Origin: Parcubacteria group bacterium GW2011_GWA1_47_8
Lineage (GTDB): Bacteria; Patescibacteriota; Minisyncoccia; Phycocordibacterales; UBA1550
Assembly (NCBI GenBank): GCA_000996605.1
Contig: LCOP01000021.1
Span: forward strand, 1-26,285
Length of the DNA: 26,285 nucleotides
Direction: 5' to 3'
Made by a program: the position numbers and the translations under genes. Positions 20,360 through 26,285 of this stretch are shown piece by piece (position 1 is the first letter of the stretch; each line of letters opens with the position of its first letter). A model generated the notes under the pieces. It was not told the origin of the DNA, did not search any database, and saw nothing but the letters and a program-made list of their open reading frames with translations.

Positions 20360-22933
20360 ATGAAACCTGCAAAGAACGTTCGCCTGAAATCACATATAAA
20401 ACCCGAGCGATATCAGATCGTGCTTAAACCGGACCTCGAGGCTTTTGTGTTTGAAGGAGAGGAGACGATCACGCTTTTGCTTGAGAAAAAAATCAAGGAG
20501 ATATCGTTACATGCAAAAGATCTCGATATTGAGAGCGCCGCAATTATGCAGAAAAAAAAGCATGTATTCGCGCTTCGTATCACCTATGACGAGAAGGCGG
20601 AAACGGCAACGTTTGTGTTTCCAAAGATGCTGGACACAGGAAAAGCGAAACTTACGCTCGTGTTTCGCGGTATTTTGAACGACAAGATGCACGGATTTTA
20701 TCGAAGTGTGTACCACGTGGACGGCAAGGAGTATCATATGGCGACGACGCAGTTCGAGGCGACCGATGCGCGTCGGGCATTTCCTTGTTTCGATGAACCA
20801 GCCGCAAAAGCAACGTTTGAGGTGAAGCTCATTGTGCCGCACAAAAGTACTGCACTATCAAACACGATGCCAACAGCAATCCGCGAGCACGGCGAGGGGT
20901 ACAAAGTCGTCGAGTTTTCTCCCACGCCAAAAATGTCGACCTACCTCCTCGCCTTCATTGTTGGTGATCTCGAATACATAGAAAAGAAAACAAAGGAGGG
21001 GGTACTCGTACGCGTGTTTACTACTCCAGGGAAGAAACATCAAGCGGAGTTTGCGCTCGACTGTGCCGTGAAGACGCTCTCTTTTTTTAGTAACTATTTT
21101 GATATTCCATATCCCATGCCAGTGCTCGACATGATTGCGATTCCGGATTTTGCGTCAGGGGCGATGGAAAACTGGGGTGCGATCACGTACCGCGAATCCA
21201 TGCTTTTGGTGGACAAGGACGATTCTTCGGCGGCGACACGACAATGGGTCGCTCTGGTTGTCGCGCACGAGCTCTCGCATCAATGGTTCGGTAATCTGGT
21301 GACGATGGAGTGGTGGACACATTTGTGGCTGAACGAAGGGTTTGCATCATATATTGAGTATCTTGCGGTTGATCATTTGTTTCCTGACTGGGAAATGTGG
21401 ACGGAGTTCGTTTCGGGCGATCTTGGGAGTGCGCTCTCGCTTGACTCTTTGAAACACACGCACCCTATCGAGGTTCCCGTCCATCATCCGGACGAGATCA
21501 GCGAAATCTTTGACGCAGTCAGTTACTCAAAAGGCGCGAGTGTCATTCGCATGCTCGCCGAATACTTGGGTAAAAAAGATTTCCGCGACGGCTTGCGCTA
21601 CTACCTCAAAAAACACAGCTACAAAAATACATCCACGATTCATTTATGGGATGCATTTGAGAAAGTATCAAAGAAGCCGGTTGCAAAAATGATGCGTGTG
21701 TGGACAGGGAAGTCTGGGTATCCGCTTGTGTCTGTTTCGCGCACGGGCGATGAATTGACAATCATCCAGTCGAGATTTTTCAGAAATCCGGCTTCAAAAA
21801 AAGAAGCGAACGACCACACGGTATGGCCTGTCCCCGTGAGTATGGTCGGTGAAAAGCGCGCCACGAAAGAGAAGTTCATGCTCAATAAAAAGAACGCGCG
21901 CATCAAAACCGTATTCGTGGATGGATGGATCAAGGCGAACGTCGGCGAGTCGTCGGTGATGCGCGTGAACTATGCACCCGAGCTTTGGAAGTCCTTGCAT
22001 GCTCCTGTACTTTGCAAAGAGCTTGTTCCGGTTGATCGTTTGGGGCTTATCCGCGACAGTATGGATCTTGCCATGTCGGGAGACGTGAGCACCCCTGCTG
22101 CGCTCGATTTTGCCTCTGCATACAAAAACGAAACAAATTACGCCGTATGGAGAGAGCTTGCAGAGGGCTTTGATACGATTGGTAATCTCATCGGCGAGGA
22201 ACAATCTTCTGTCACGTATGAGAAATTTTGTCTCGGTATATTTGCGCCGATGGTAAAAAAAGTTGGATGGAATAAAAAAGGGGGGGAGGGACACACCGAC
22301 ACACTCCTGCGAAGCATTATTTTATCTCATGCGGGACGATACGGCGATACACGTGTTGTTCTGCGGGCGCGTACGTTGTTCAAAGGAGCCGTAAAAGGTA
22401 AAAATAAAATTCCTGCTGATTTGCGCGGGGTTGTGTATGTGACGGTTGCGCGGCACGGAGGGGAAGCAGAGTATGAAACATTGATGGAGATGTACAAACG
22501 TGCGACATTACACGAAGAAAAAAACAGAATCTGCGTAGCACTCGGGTACTTTACGCAAAAAAATCTATTACAGAAGACGCTCGCATTCTCGCTTTCAAAA
22601 GATGTACGTGCGCAGGACACCATGCGGTTTGCGGGGGCGGTACTCGCGAACCCAAAAGGCAGAAATCTTGCATGGAAATTCATCAAACAACAGTGGCCGG
22701 TGTTTCTCGAGCGTTATGGCGGTGGGAAAAGCCTTTCCAGTCTGGTTTCTTGTTTGGGAGTTTTTGTACACGCGCAAGATGCCGCGGAGATTGAGAATTT
22801 TTTCAAGAAAAATCCGGCTCCCGGAGCGGCGCGAACAATTGAGCAAGTGCTTGAGCGTATCCGCACAAAAGCACAGTGGTTTGCGCGGGATAAGAAAAAG
22901 ATTACGACGTGGCTGAAAAATGTTGTTGTATAG
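20360..22933 (+). CDS. pepN: M1 family zinc aminopeptidase
   Basis: 857 residues, a gluzincin that removes N-terminal amino acids from peptides. N-terminal beta domain (VRLKSHIKPERYQIVLKPDL, MATTQFEATDARRAFPCFDE PAAKATF). Exopeptidase motif GAMEN at 267-271. Zinc site H303-E304-x-x-H307 with the third ligand E326 in WLNEGFASYIEYLAV. Catalytic Tyr region DAVSYSKGASVIRML. A long helical C-terminal domain follows. The layout is closer to the puromycin-sensitive/ERAP group than to E. coli PepN. No signal peptide, so cytoplasmic, probably in peptide recycling for amino acids. Full length and intact. Confidence 0.95.
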   Translation: MKPAKNVRLKSHIKPERYQIVLKPDLEAFVFEGEETITLLLEKKIKEISLHAKDLDIESAAIMQKKKHVFALRITYDEKAETATFVFPKMLDTGKAKLTLVFRGILNDKMHGFYRSVYHVDGKEYHMATTQFEATDARRAFPCFDEPAAKATFEVKLIVPHKSTALSNTMPTAIREHGEGYKVVEFSPTPKMSTYLLAFIVGDLEYIEKKTKEGVLVRVFTTPGKKHQAEFALDCAVKTLSFFSNYFDIPYPMPVLDMIAIPDFASGAMENWGAITYRESMLLVDKDDSSAATRQWVALVVAHELSHQWFGNLVTMEWWTHLWLNEGFASYIEYLAVDHLFPDWEMWTEFVSGDLGSALSLDSLKHTHPIEVPVHHPDEISEIFDAVSYSKGASVIRMLAEYLGKKDFRDGLRYYLKKHSYKNTSTIHLWDAFEKVSKKPVAKMMRVWTGKSGYPLVSVSRTGDELTIIQSRFFRNPASKKEANDHTVWPVPVSMVGEKRATKEKFMLNKKNARIKTVFVDGWIKANVGESSVMRVNYAPELWKSLHAPVLCKELVPVDRLGLIRDSMDLAMSGDVSTPAALDFASAYKNETNYAVWRELAEGFDTIGNLIGEEQSSVTYEKFCLGIFAPMVKKVGWNKKGGEGHTDTLLRSIILSHAGRYGDTRVVLRARTLFKGAVKGKNKIPADLRGVVYVTVARHGGEAEYETLMEMYKRATLHEEKNRICVALGYFTQKNLLQKTLAFSLSKDVRAQDTMRFAGAVLANPKGRNLAWKFIKQQWPVFLERYGGGKSLSSLVSCLGVFVHAQDAAEIENFFKKNPAPGAARTIEQVLERIRTKAQWFARDKKKITTWLKNVVV

Positions 22934-22987
22934 TGGTGCGGAGGAGTATACTAAAGATATATCACCGTGCGTTAATTTTATAACATC

Positions 22988-23679
22988 ATGTTCAATCTAC
23001 AAGGAAAAGTTGCGCTCGTGACGGGTGCACGAAGGGGGATGGGAAGGACACATGCGCTCGCACTTGCGGCGCAGGGGGCAAAGGTCGTGATCACTGACGT
23101 CGACCTTAATGAGTGTGAGCTTGTTGCAGACGAGGTACGCGCCGCGAATGGTGATGTCGCGTGTTTCAAGCTTGATGTTTCGAACAAAACAGAGGTGGAT
23201 AATGTATTTGATGAAGTTGTTGCGAAGTACGGACGTCTCGATATTCTCGTAAACAATGCGGGCATCTACGAATCGCACCCGTTCCTTGAAATGACCGAGG
23301 CTGAGTGGGACAGGACTATTGATATCAACCTGAAGGGGCAGTTTCTGTGCGCACAGCGTGCGGCGCGGGAAATGGCAAAAAACAAGTGGGGACGCATCAT
23401 CAACATCGCGTCGATTGCGTCAGGCGGTGTTGGGGTAGGTATCGGAGGAGGCTCGGTATCACCGTCAATGTTATCGGCCCCGGAGCAATAGATACGCCGA
23501 TGGTGGGTGCGGCGAATATTTCAAAGAAAGCTATGGACGCCATGCTTGCGGGAGTTCCCCTCAAGCGCATGGGGCGACCTGAAGAAGTTTCCGCCGCGGT
23601 GGTGTTCCTCGCCTCGGACGAAGCAAGCTATGTTACCGGTGCGACGCTCTATGTCGACGGCGGTTGGCTCGCGGCGTAG
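22988..23679 (+). pseudogene. Short-chain dehydrogenase (SDR), internal deletion with frameshift
   Basis: Part 1 (22988 to about 23446): Rossmann start LQGKVALVTGARRGMGRTHA LALAAQGAKVVITDVDLNEC, DILVNNAGIYESHPFLEM, DINLKGQFLCAQRAAREMAK, GRIINIASIASGGVGVG. Part 2 (from about 23450, other frame): LGITVNVIGPGAIDTPMVGA, LKRMGRPEEVSAAVVFLASD EASYVTGATLYVDGGWLAA. Between them roughly 25-30 codons are gone, exactly where SDRs carry the catalytic YxxxK. A normal classical SDR has about 250 residues and reduces or oxidises an alcohol/ketone with NAD(P). The product as written would lack catalysis. Substrate unknown. Confidence 0.85.
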
Positions 23680-23715
23680 GTATGATCTTTATGATTAGTT
23701 GTTTAAAAAATTCTT

Positions 23716-24053
23716 ATGACACTATTCCCAAAAATATTTCTCGTCAGTTTGCGTGTTTCGCTGGGTTGGCTCATGTTCTATGCAGGTATTACTAAAGTCC
23801 TTAATCCAGAATGGTCTGCCGCGGGCTTTCTCGTGCATGCAAAAACATTTTCCGGATTTTATATTATTTTCCCGTATTAGAGTTCCCGTATATCCCAGAG
23901 CATTCATATCTTGTTGATGAGCACATCATCTACGCGCTTGCATTTTTGTCGCTTGCGGCGCTTCGTGCGGGGAGCGTATGGGGGATGGGGGGCTCTATTT
24001 CAAACCTGCCTATGTGCGCTCGTTTTCCCACGTTGAAAAAATTTCTTGAGTAG
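23716..24053 (+). pseudogene. DoxX-family membrane protein, central part deleted
   Basis: Part 1 from ATG 23716: MTLFPKIFLVSLRVSLGWLM FYAGITKVLNPEWSAAGFLV then HAKTFSGFY, the first DoxX helix and loop; it stops at 23880. Part 2, in another frame from about 23859: YYFPVLEFPYIPEHSYLVDE HIIYALAFLSLAALRAG, the last helices. The middle two helices (roughly 45-50 codons) are missing. The junction lies exactly where the 99-bp sequence repeated at the contig end stops. DoxX proteins are four-helix membrane proteins tied to quinone or redox-stress functions in some organisms. This copy is not functional as assembled. Confidence 0.8.
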
Positions 24054-24088
24054 TTTTTACCGTCGTAATCGCGAAAAGAAAATCCAAA

Positions 24089-24327
24089 TTGTGGACACTG
24101 GCGGAAACAATAATCAAGCGGCTGGCAGAGATACCTCAACCGATTGTGCGCGTGTGCGGACCGCAGACGACGGGGGGGTATGGGTATGCTGAAAATGCGC
24201 GTAGGCTTGAAGAGGCAGAGGAACTTTTGGAGCAGAGAGGGTTTACGGTCTTTTGGTTTGGCGAGGGAGAAAAGGGCATTCAGGGGAAAAATTATACGCA
24301 TCAATCTGTGATGGAATTTTTGTATTT
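24089..24327 (+). pseudogene. 3'-truncated gene, possibly nucleoside deoxyribosyltransferase-like
   Basis: The frame from about 24089 (TTG or an earlier codon) reads LAETIIKRLAEIPQPIVRVC GPQTTGGYGYAENARRLEEA EELLEQRGFTVFWFGEGEKG, then SVMEFLY. Patterns RVCGP.TTGG...N..R...A...L..RG..VF recall the N-terminal half of nucleoside 2-deoxyribosyltransferase-like or DUF4406 proteins, but I am not certain. The reading then enters repeat copy C and a terminator, and stops at 24391, so the 3' half is lost. The break coincides with the end of the cassette carrying orphan gene 3. Confidence 0.45.
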
Positions 24328-24350
24328 TACTCGCTCTACGTCGTTAATAA
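24325..24350 (-). repeat. Structured element, copy C (5' fragment only)
   Basis: On the minus strand: TTATTAACGACGTAGAGCGA then GTAAAA, matching the first ~26 bases of copies A and B with few differences. It directly follows a terminator, as copy B does, and is cut off by the truncated gene. Confidence 0.7.
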
Positions 24351-24371
24351 AAACCCCTGCGGGTGCAGAGG
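24347..24371 (-). terminator. Terminator of orphan gene 3
   Basis: On the minus strand CCTCTGC-ACC(C)-GCAGGGG then TTTTTATT, at 24371-24347. The T-tract merges into repeat copy C. Confidence 0.75.
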
Positions 24372-24376
24372 TTTCT

Positions 24377-24409
24377 ATCTGTGCGAAATAATATGTTACT
24401 CGCACAGAT
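24377..24409. terminator. Hairpin at the end of orphan gene 3
   Basis: ATCTGTGCGA (24377-24386) and TCGCACAGAT (24400-24409), 10-bp perfect stem; on the plus strand followed by TTTGTTGTT. It includes the last codons (NLCE) and stop of the minus gene. Confidence 0.6.
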
Positions 24410-24785
24410 TTTGTTGTTCCAATAAAAAGCGTACGAGTGAGAAGAATTCTCTCCGCCTTTTCGTTATGTGTTTGTTGGAGTTCCTAACACCCACTGGATA
24501 GCAGTCAATTTCTGCATAGTACTTACCATTCTTTCCAAGAGGGGTTAGGTAAAGCATTGACTTGAAACTATTATTGAGTGAGTGGAATTCGTACCCGCAA
24601 GGTCTCATTTGATATAAATCATCGATTACTTGCGCCAAGCGTTGGTGTACGTTTTCGTCTTCACAGATCGTAATACCCACCACTTCCCCATAGCATTTTA
24701 GAATACATCCGAGCGCTTTCTCGTCGAAATTGACAAGGGGGATTACTGGTGGCATATCCAGTATGCCTTCTATTCTGTGTAACAT
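24396..24785 (-). CDS. Hypothetical protein, orphan gene 3
   Basis: 129 residues, not recognised: MLHRIEGILDMPPVIPLVNF DEKALGCILKCYGEVVGITI, VHQRLAQVIDDLYQMRPCGY EFHSLNNSFKSML, YYAEIDCYPVGVR, FFSLVRFLLEQQ. Soluble alpha/beta composition. AAGGAG lies 7 nt before the ATG, and a leader of about 55 nt precedes it, with a full promoter (TTGTTT at 24876-24871, 17-bp spacer, TGC-TATAGT). Gene, promoter, terminator and repeat copy C form a compact block that abuts a truncated gene, suggesting it arrived as a cassette. Confidence 0.6.
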   Translation of the reverse strand: MLHRIEGILDMPPVIPLVNFDEKALGCILKCYGEVVGITICEDENVHQRLAQVIDDLYQMRPCGYEFHSLNNSFKSMLYLTPLGKNGKYYAEIDCYPVGVRNSNKHITKRRREFFSLVRFLLEQQNLCE

Positions 24786-24876
24786 GCCATACTCCTTTCT
24801 GTGATCTCTACGATAGGTGGATGTGTGTAGTTTGTGCTTCTGAAAAAACTATAGCATGCGTATTTCGCAAAAACAA
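24786..24876 (-). promoter_or_regulatory. Promoter, leader and Shine-Dalgarno of orphan gene 3
   Basis: Minus strand TTGTTT (24876-24871), 17-bp spacer ending TGC, TATAGT (24853-24848), leader about 55 nt, then AAGGAG before ATG 24785. Confidence 0.65.
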
Positions 24877-25187
24877 GACCCTGTATACGCATAATATACT
24901 ATAGTGAGTTAAACAAATTAATTTGGTTGATGCAACGTTCATAATACCCAACAACGATAAACTAAAAAGCTGTTTTTTGGGCATACTTCGCGTGTATGAA
25001 CAAAAAACATGCGAAGTTCGCCCTGTTTTGCAGGGCAAAAATTATCAAATTCGGCGGAAGAAGAAGACCGTGCGCATATTAAAAATGTAGCTCTCTTACT
25101 CTGGTTTATTAAGCCACATAAAACACCAGACTCTGTTTGGGGATGGAGTGGCAGTCCAGACGACTGGACATTTGATACACTGAGGGT
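24877..25187 (+). other. Structured leader region upstream of tnpA
   Basis: It contains stem ACTTCGC...GCGAAGT (24985-25017), hairpin GCCCTG-TTTTG-CAGGGC (25020-25036), a TCTGGT/ACCAGA pairing around 25099-25132, and GTCCAG-ACGA-CTGGAC (25153-25168). The last, 20 nt before tnpA, is a candidate left-end hairpin of the IS. A 91-codon frame (25009-25284) overlaps tnpA and lacks support. Confidence 0.5.
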
Positions 25188-25616
25188 ATGCGATTCAGAA
25201 AAGGTAGCCATGCAATCTACAAAACAGAATACCATGTCGTCTGGACCCCGAGATATCGGAGAAAAATCTTCGTACGCGGAGTAGCGCAATACGCATTTCA
25301 CCTCATTAAACACTTAGACCACCTCGACCCCGATATCGAGGTAATGAAGCTCAATGTGCAACCGGATCATATACACATGGTAATCGTTATTCCACCACGA
25401 GTTTCTGTTGCCAGTGTCGTTCAGTTCATCAAAACTCAAACCGCCAGCAATTTGAAGCGAAAGTTTCCTTTTCTACAAAAGGTATTTTGGGGACGAGAGG
25501 GTATTTGGTCACGCGGGTACTGTGTATCCACCGTCGGTCTGAACGAAAAGGAAATCTTTGCGTATGTGGAACACCAGGGGGAAGAAGACAGCGGGCAACT
25601 GAAACTCGATCTCTAA
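25188..25616 (+). mobile_element. tnpA: IS200/IS605-family transposase TnpA (Y1 HUH)
   Basis: 142 residues, complete. Start MRFRKGSHAIYKTEYHVVWT PRYRRKIF, HUH motif H61-I-H63 in QPDHIHMVIVIPP, VVQFIKTQTASNLKRKF, FWGREGIWSRGYCVSTVG, catalytic Tyr126 in YVEHQGEED. Such enzymes move IS elements as single strands that recognise subterminal hairpins and make no target duplication. No tnpB is next to it, so it is IS200-like. Its stop codon overlaps the stop of topA on the other strand by three bases (25614-25615 shared), so the IS right end lies inside the topA coding frame. Intact motifs suggest it could be active. Confidence 0.9.
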
Positions 25617-26186
25617 ACGAAGCGTGAAGAAGCTCCCAGCTCTGCTGGGAGAGCTTCACTCAGCTTGTGTGGATTATGATTGGGACACATTTTGTCGCTA
25701 CAACGCTCGGGTATCGTTTTGGTGCCGAGCATCATGAGGGCGCCGCAGGCGGTGGTGTCTGTTTTTTTGTACATACAGAAATTACCGGTCGGCCTTGCTT
25801 TGATTGCGCTCTTGCAATTAGGGTAGTTGGTGCAACTGTAAAAGATACCGAAGCGACCTTTGCGTTCGGTCATAAAACCTTTTTTACAGACAGGGCAAGG
25901 GACGCCCGTGTGGTTTGTGAGTGCGGCGGTATCGTCTTTTTTTATAAACTTGCATTTCGGGTAGCTTCCACAGGCGACGAATCGTCCGAAGCGACCATCG
26001 CGTTCGACGAGGTTTGCCTTGCCGCACTTGGGGTAGAGCTCGCCCGTGTCGCGCGGACCCGCGAGCTCGGTGCCGTCTATCATCCGTGCGCCAACGCATT
26101 CGGGATAATTTTTACACGAAAGAAATTTTCCGGTGCGCGCGAGCTTGATGACCATCGGACCATTGCACTTGGGGCATTTGTACGCA
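25613..26186 (-). CDS. topA: DNA topoisomerase I, C-terminal zinc-ribbon part
   Basis: Minus-strand frame of about 190 residues with four Cys-rich zinc ribbons: YKCPKCNGPMVIKLARTGKF LSCKNYPEC, LYPKCGKANLVERDGRFGRF VACGSYPKC, CPVCKKGFMTERKGRFGIFY SCTNYPNC, and FCMYKKTDTTACGALMMLG ending CSDKMCPNHNPHK. These bind single-stranded DNA behind the TOPRIM and active-site domains, which are missing: the frame is cut at 26186, where doxX sequence begins. In ribbon 2 the first Cys is Tyr (ELYPKCGK where ELCPKCG is expected). The last 14 residues (EALPAELGASSRFV) come from a hairpin next to tnpA and are probably IS-derived. Confidence 0.85.
25624..25653. other. Candidate IS right-end hairpin inside topA 3' end
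   Basis: GAAGCTCCCAGC and GCTGGGAGAGCTTC pair around TCT with one bulged A, just downstream of the tnpA stop. It is where IS200/IS605 elements carry a right-end hairpin. Confidence 0.5.
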
Positions 26187-26285
26187 GGGTTGGCTCATGT
26201 TCTATGCAGGTATTACTAAAGTCCTTAATCCAGAATGGTCTGCCGCGGGCTTTCTCGTGCATGCAAAAACATTTTCCGGATTTTA
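26187..26285 (+). repeat. 99-bp exact repeat of doxX sequence at contig end
   Basis: Identical to 23763-23861, offset 2424. The bases just before the two copies differ (T versus A) and copy 2 ends with the window. It encodes the GWLMFYAGITKVLNPEWSAA part of DoxX. Confidence 0.95.

Noticed and set aside
24331..24391. Natural C terminus of the gene at 24089
   Set aside because: These codons (TRSTSLIKTPAGAEVSICAK) are the antisense of repeat copy C and the orphan-gene-3 terminator, not protein-like sequence.
25009..25284. 91-codon plus-strand frame overlapping tnpA
   Set aside because: It covers the hairpin-rich IS leader and the 5' end of tnpA in another frame, with no Shine-Dalgarno or promoter at the right distance.

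Overview
This 26.3 kb window looks like a metagenomic contig from a Patescibacteria (CPR) bacterium, most likely of the Parcubacteria. The evidence is the mix of compact housekeeping genes, an FtsQ/DivIB-like POTRA protein straight after serS, a phosphoketolase/acetate-kinase operon as the only visible energy pathway, a zinc-module-less DnaX, type IV pilin-like and Cys-rich secreted proteins, and orphan small genes. The genetic code is standard. No lineage marker such as rRNA is present, so a finer placement is inference.

Layout. 1-418: 5' part of dprA (minus). 588-2789: serS and an ftsQ-like gene. 2887-5726: a small membrane-anchored His-rich protein and a CopB-type P1B ATPase, separated by a structured repeat (copy A) and a strong terminator. 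5764-9306: ackA-xfp, which together turn sugar phosphates into acetyl phosphate and then acetate plus ATP. 9396-9483: a palindromic element. 9525-9908: a DUF302 protein. 10147-12227: groES-groEL, whose centre is replaced by an antisense ftsZ fragment. 12418-13698: a pilin-like protein and an HTH protein that runs into repeat copy B. 13787-14860: dus. 15400-16452: dnaX. 16995-17068: tRNA-Gln. 17327-18131: broken folD carrying an in-frame palindromic insertion. 18228-19573: three small or secreted proteins. 19613-22933: pcm and an M1 aminopeptidase (divergent). 22988-24053: an SDR and a DoxX gene, both with internal deletions. 24089-26285: a truncated gene, an orphan minus-strand gene, an IS200/IS605-type tnpA, the topA 3' end, and a 99-bp copy of doxX at the contig end.

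Three things stand out. (1) A 112-bp intergenic element occurs in two near-complete copies plus fragments. It has terminal inverted repeats TATTAGC/GCTAATA and a long internal stem that is kept by compensatory base changes. (2) A separate family of long palindromes has one intergenic member and one member inserted in frame inside folD, in the style of Rickettsia palindromic elements. (3) Most genes have an extended -10 box (TGNTATNNT-like) 6-8 nt before the start codon and no Shine-Dalgarno, which implies leaderless mRNAs. By contrast, three orphan small genes have real leaders and/or strong Shine-Dalgarno sequences.

Caution: groES/groEL, folD, the SDR and doxX all have internal deletions or replacements. 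The contig ends in a 99-bp exact repeat of internal sequence. Some rearrangements may be assembly chimeras and need read-level checks.
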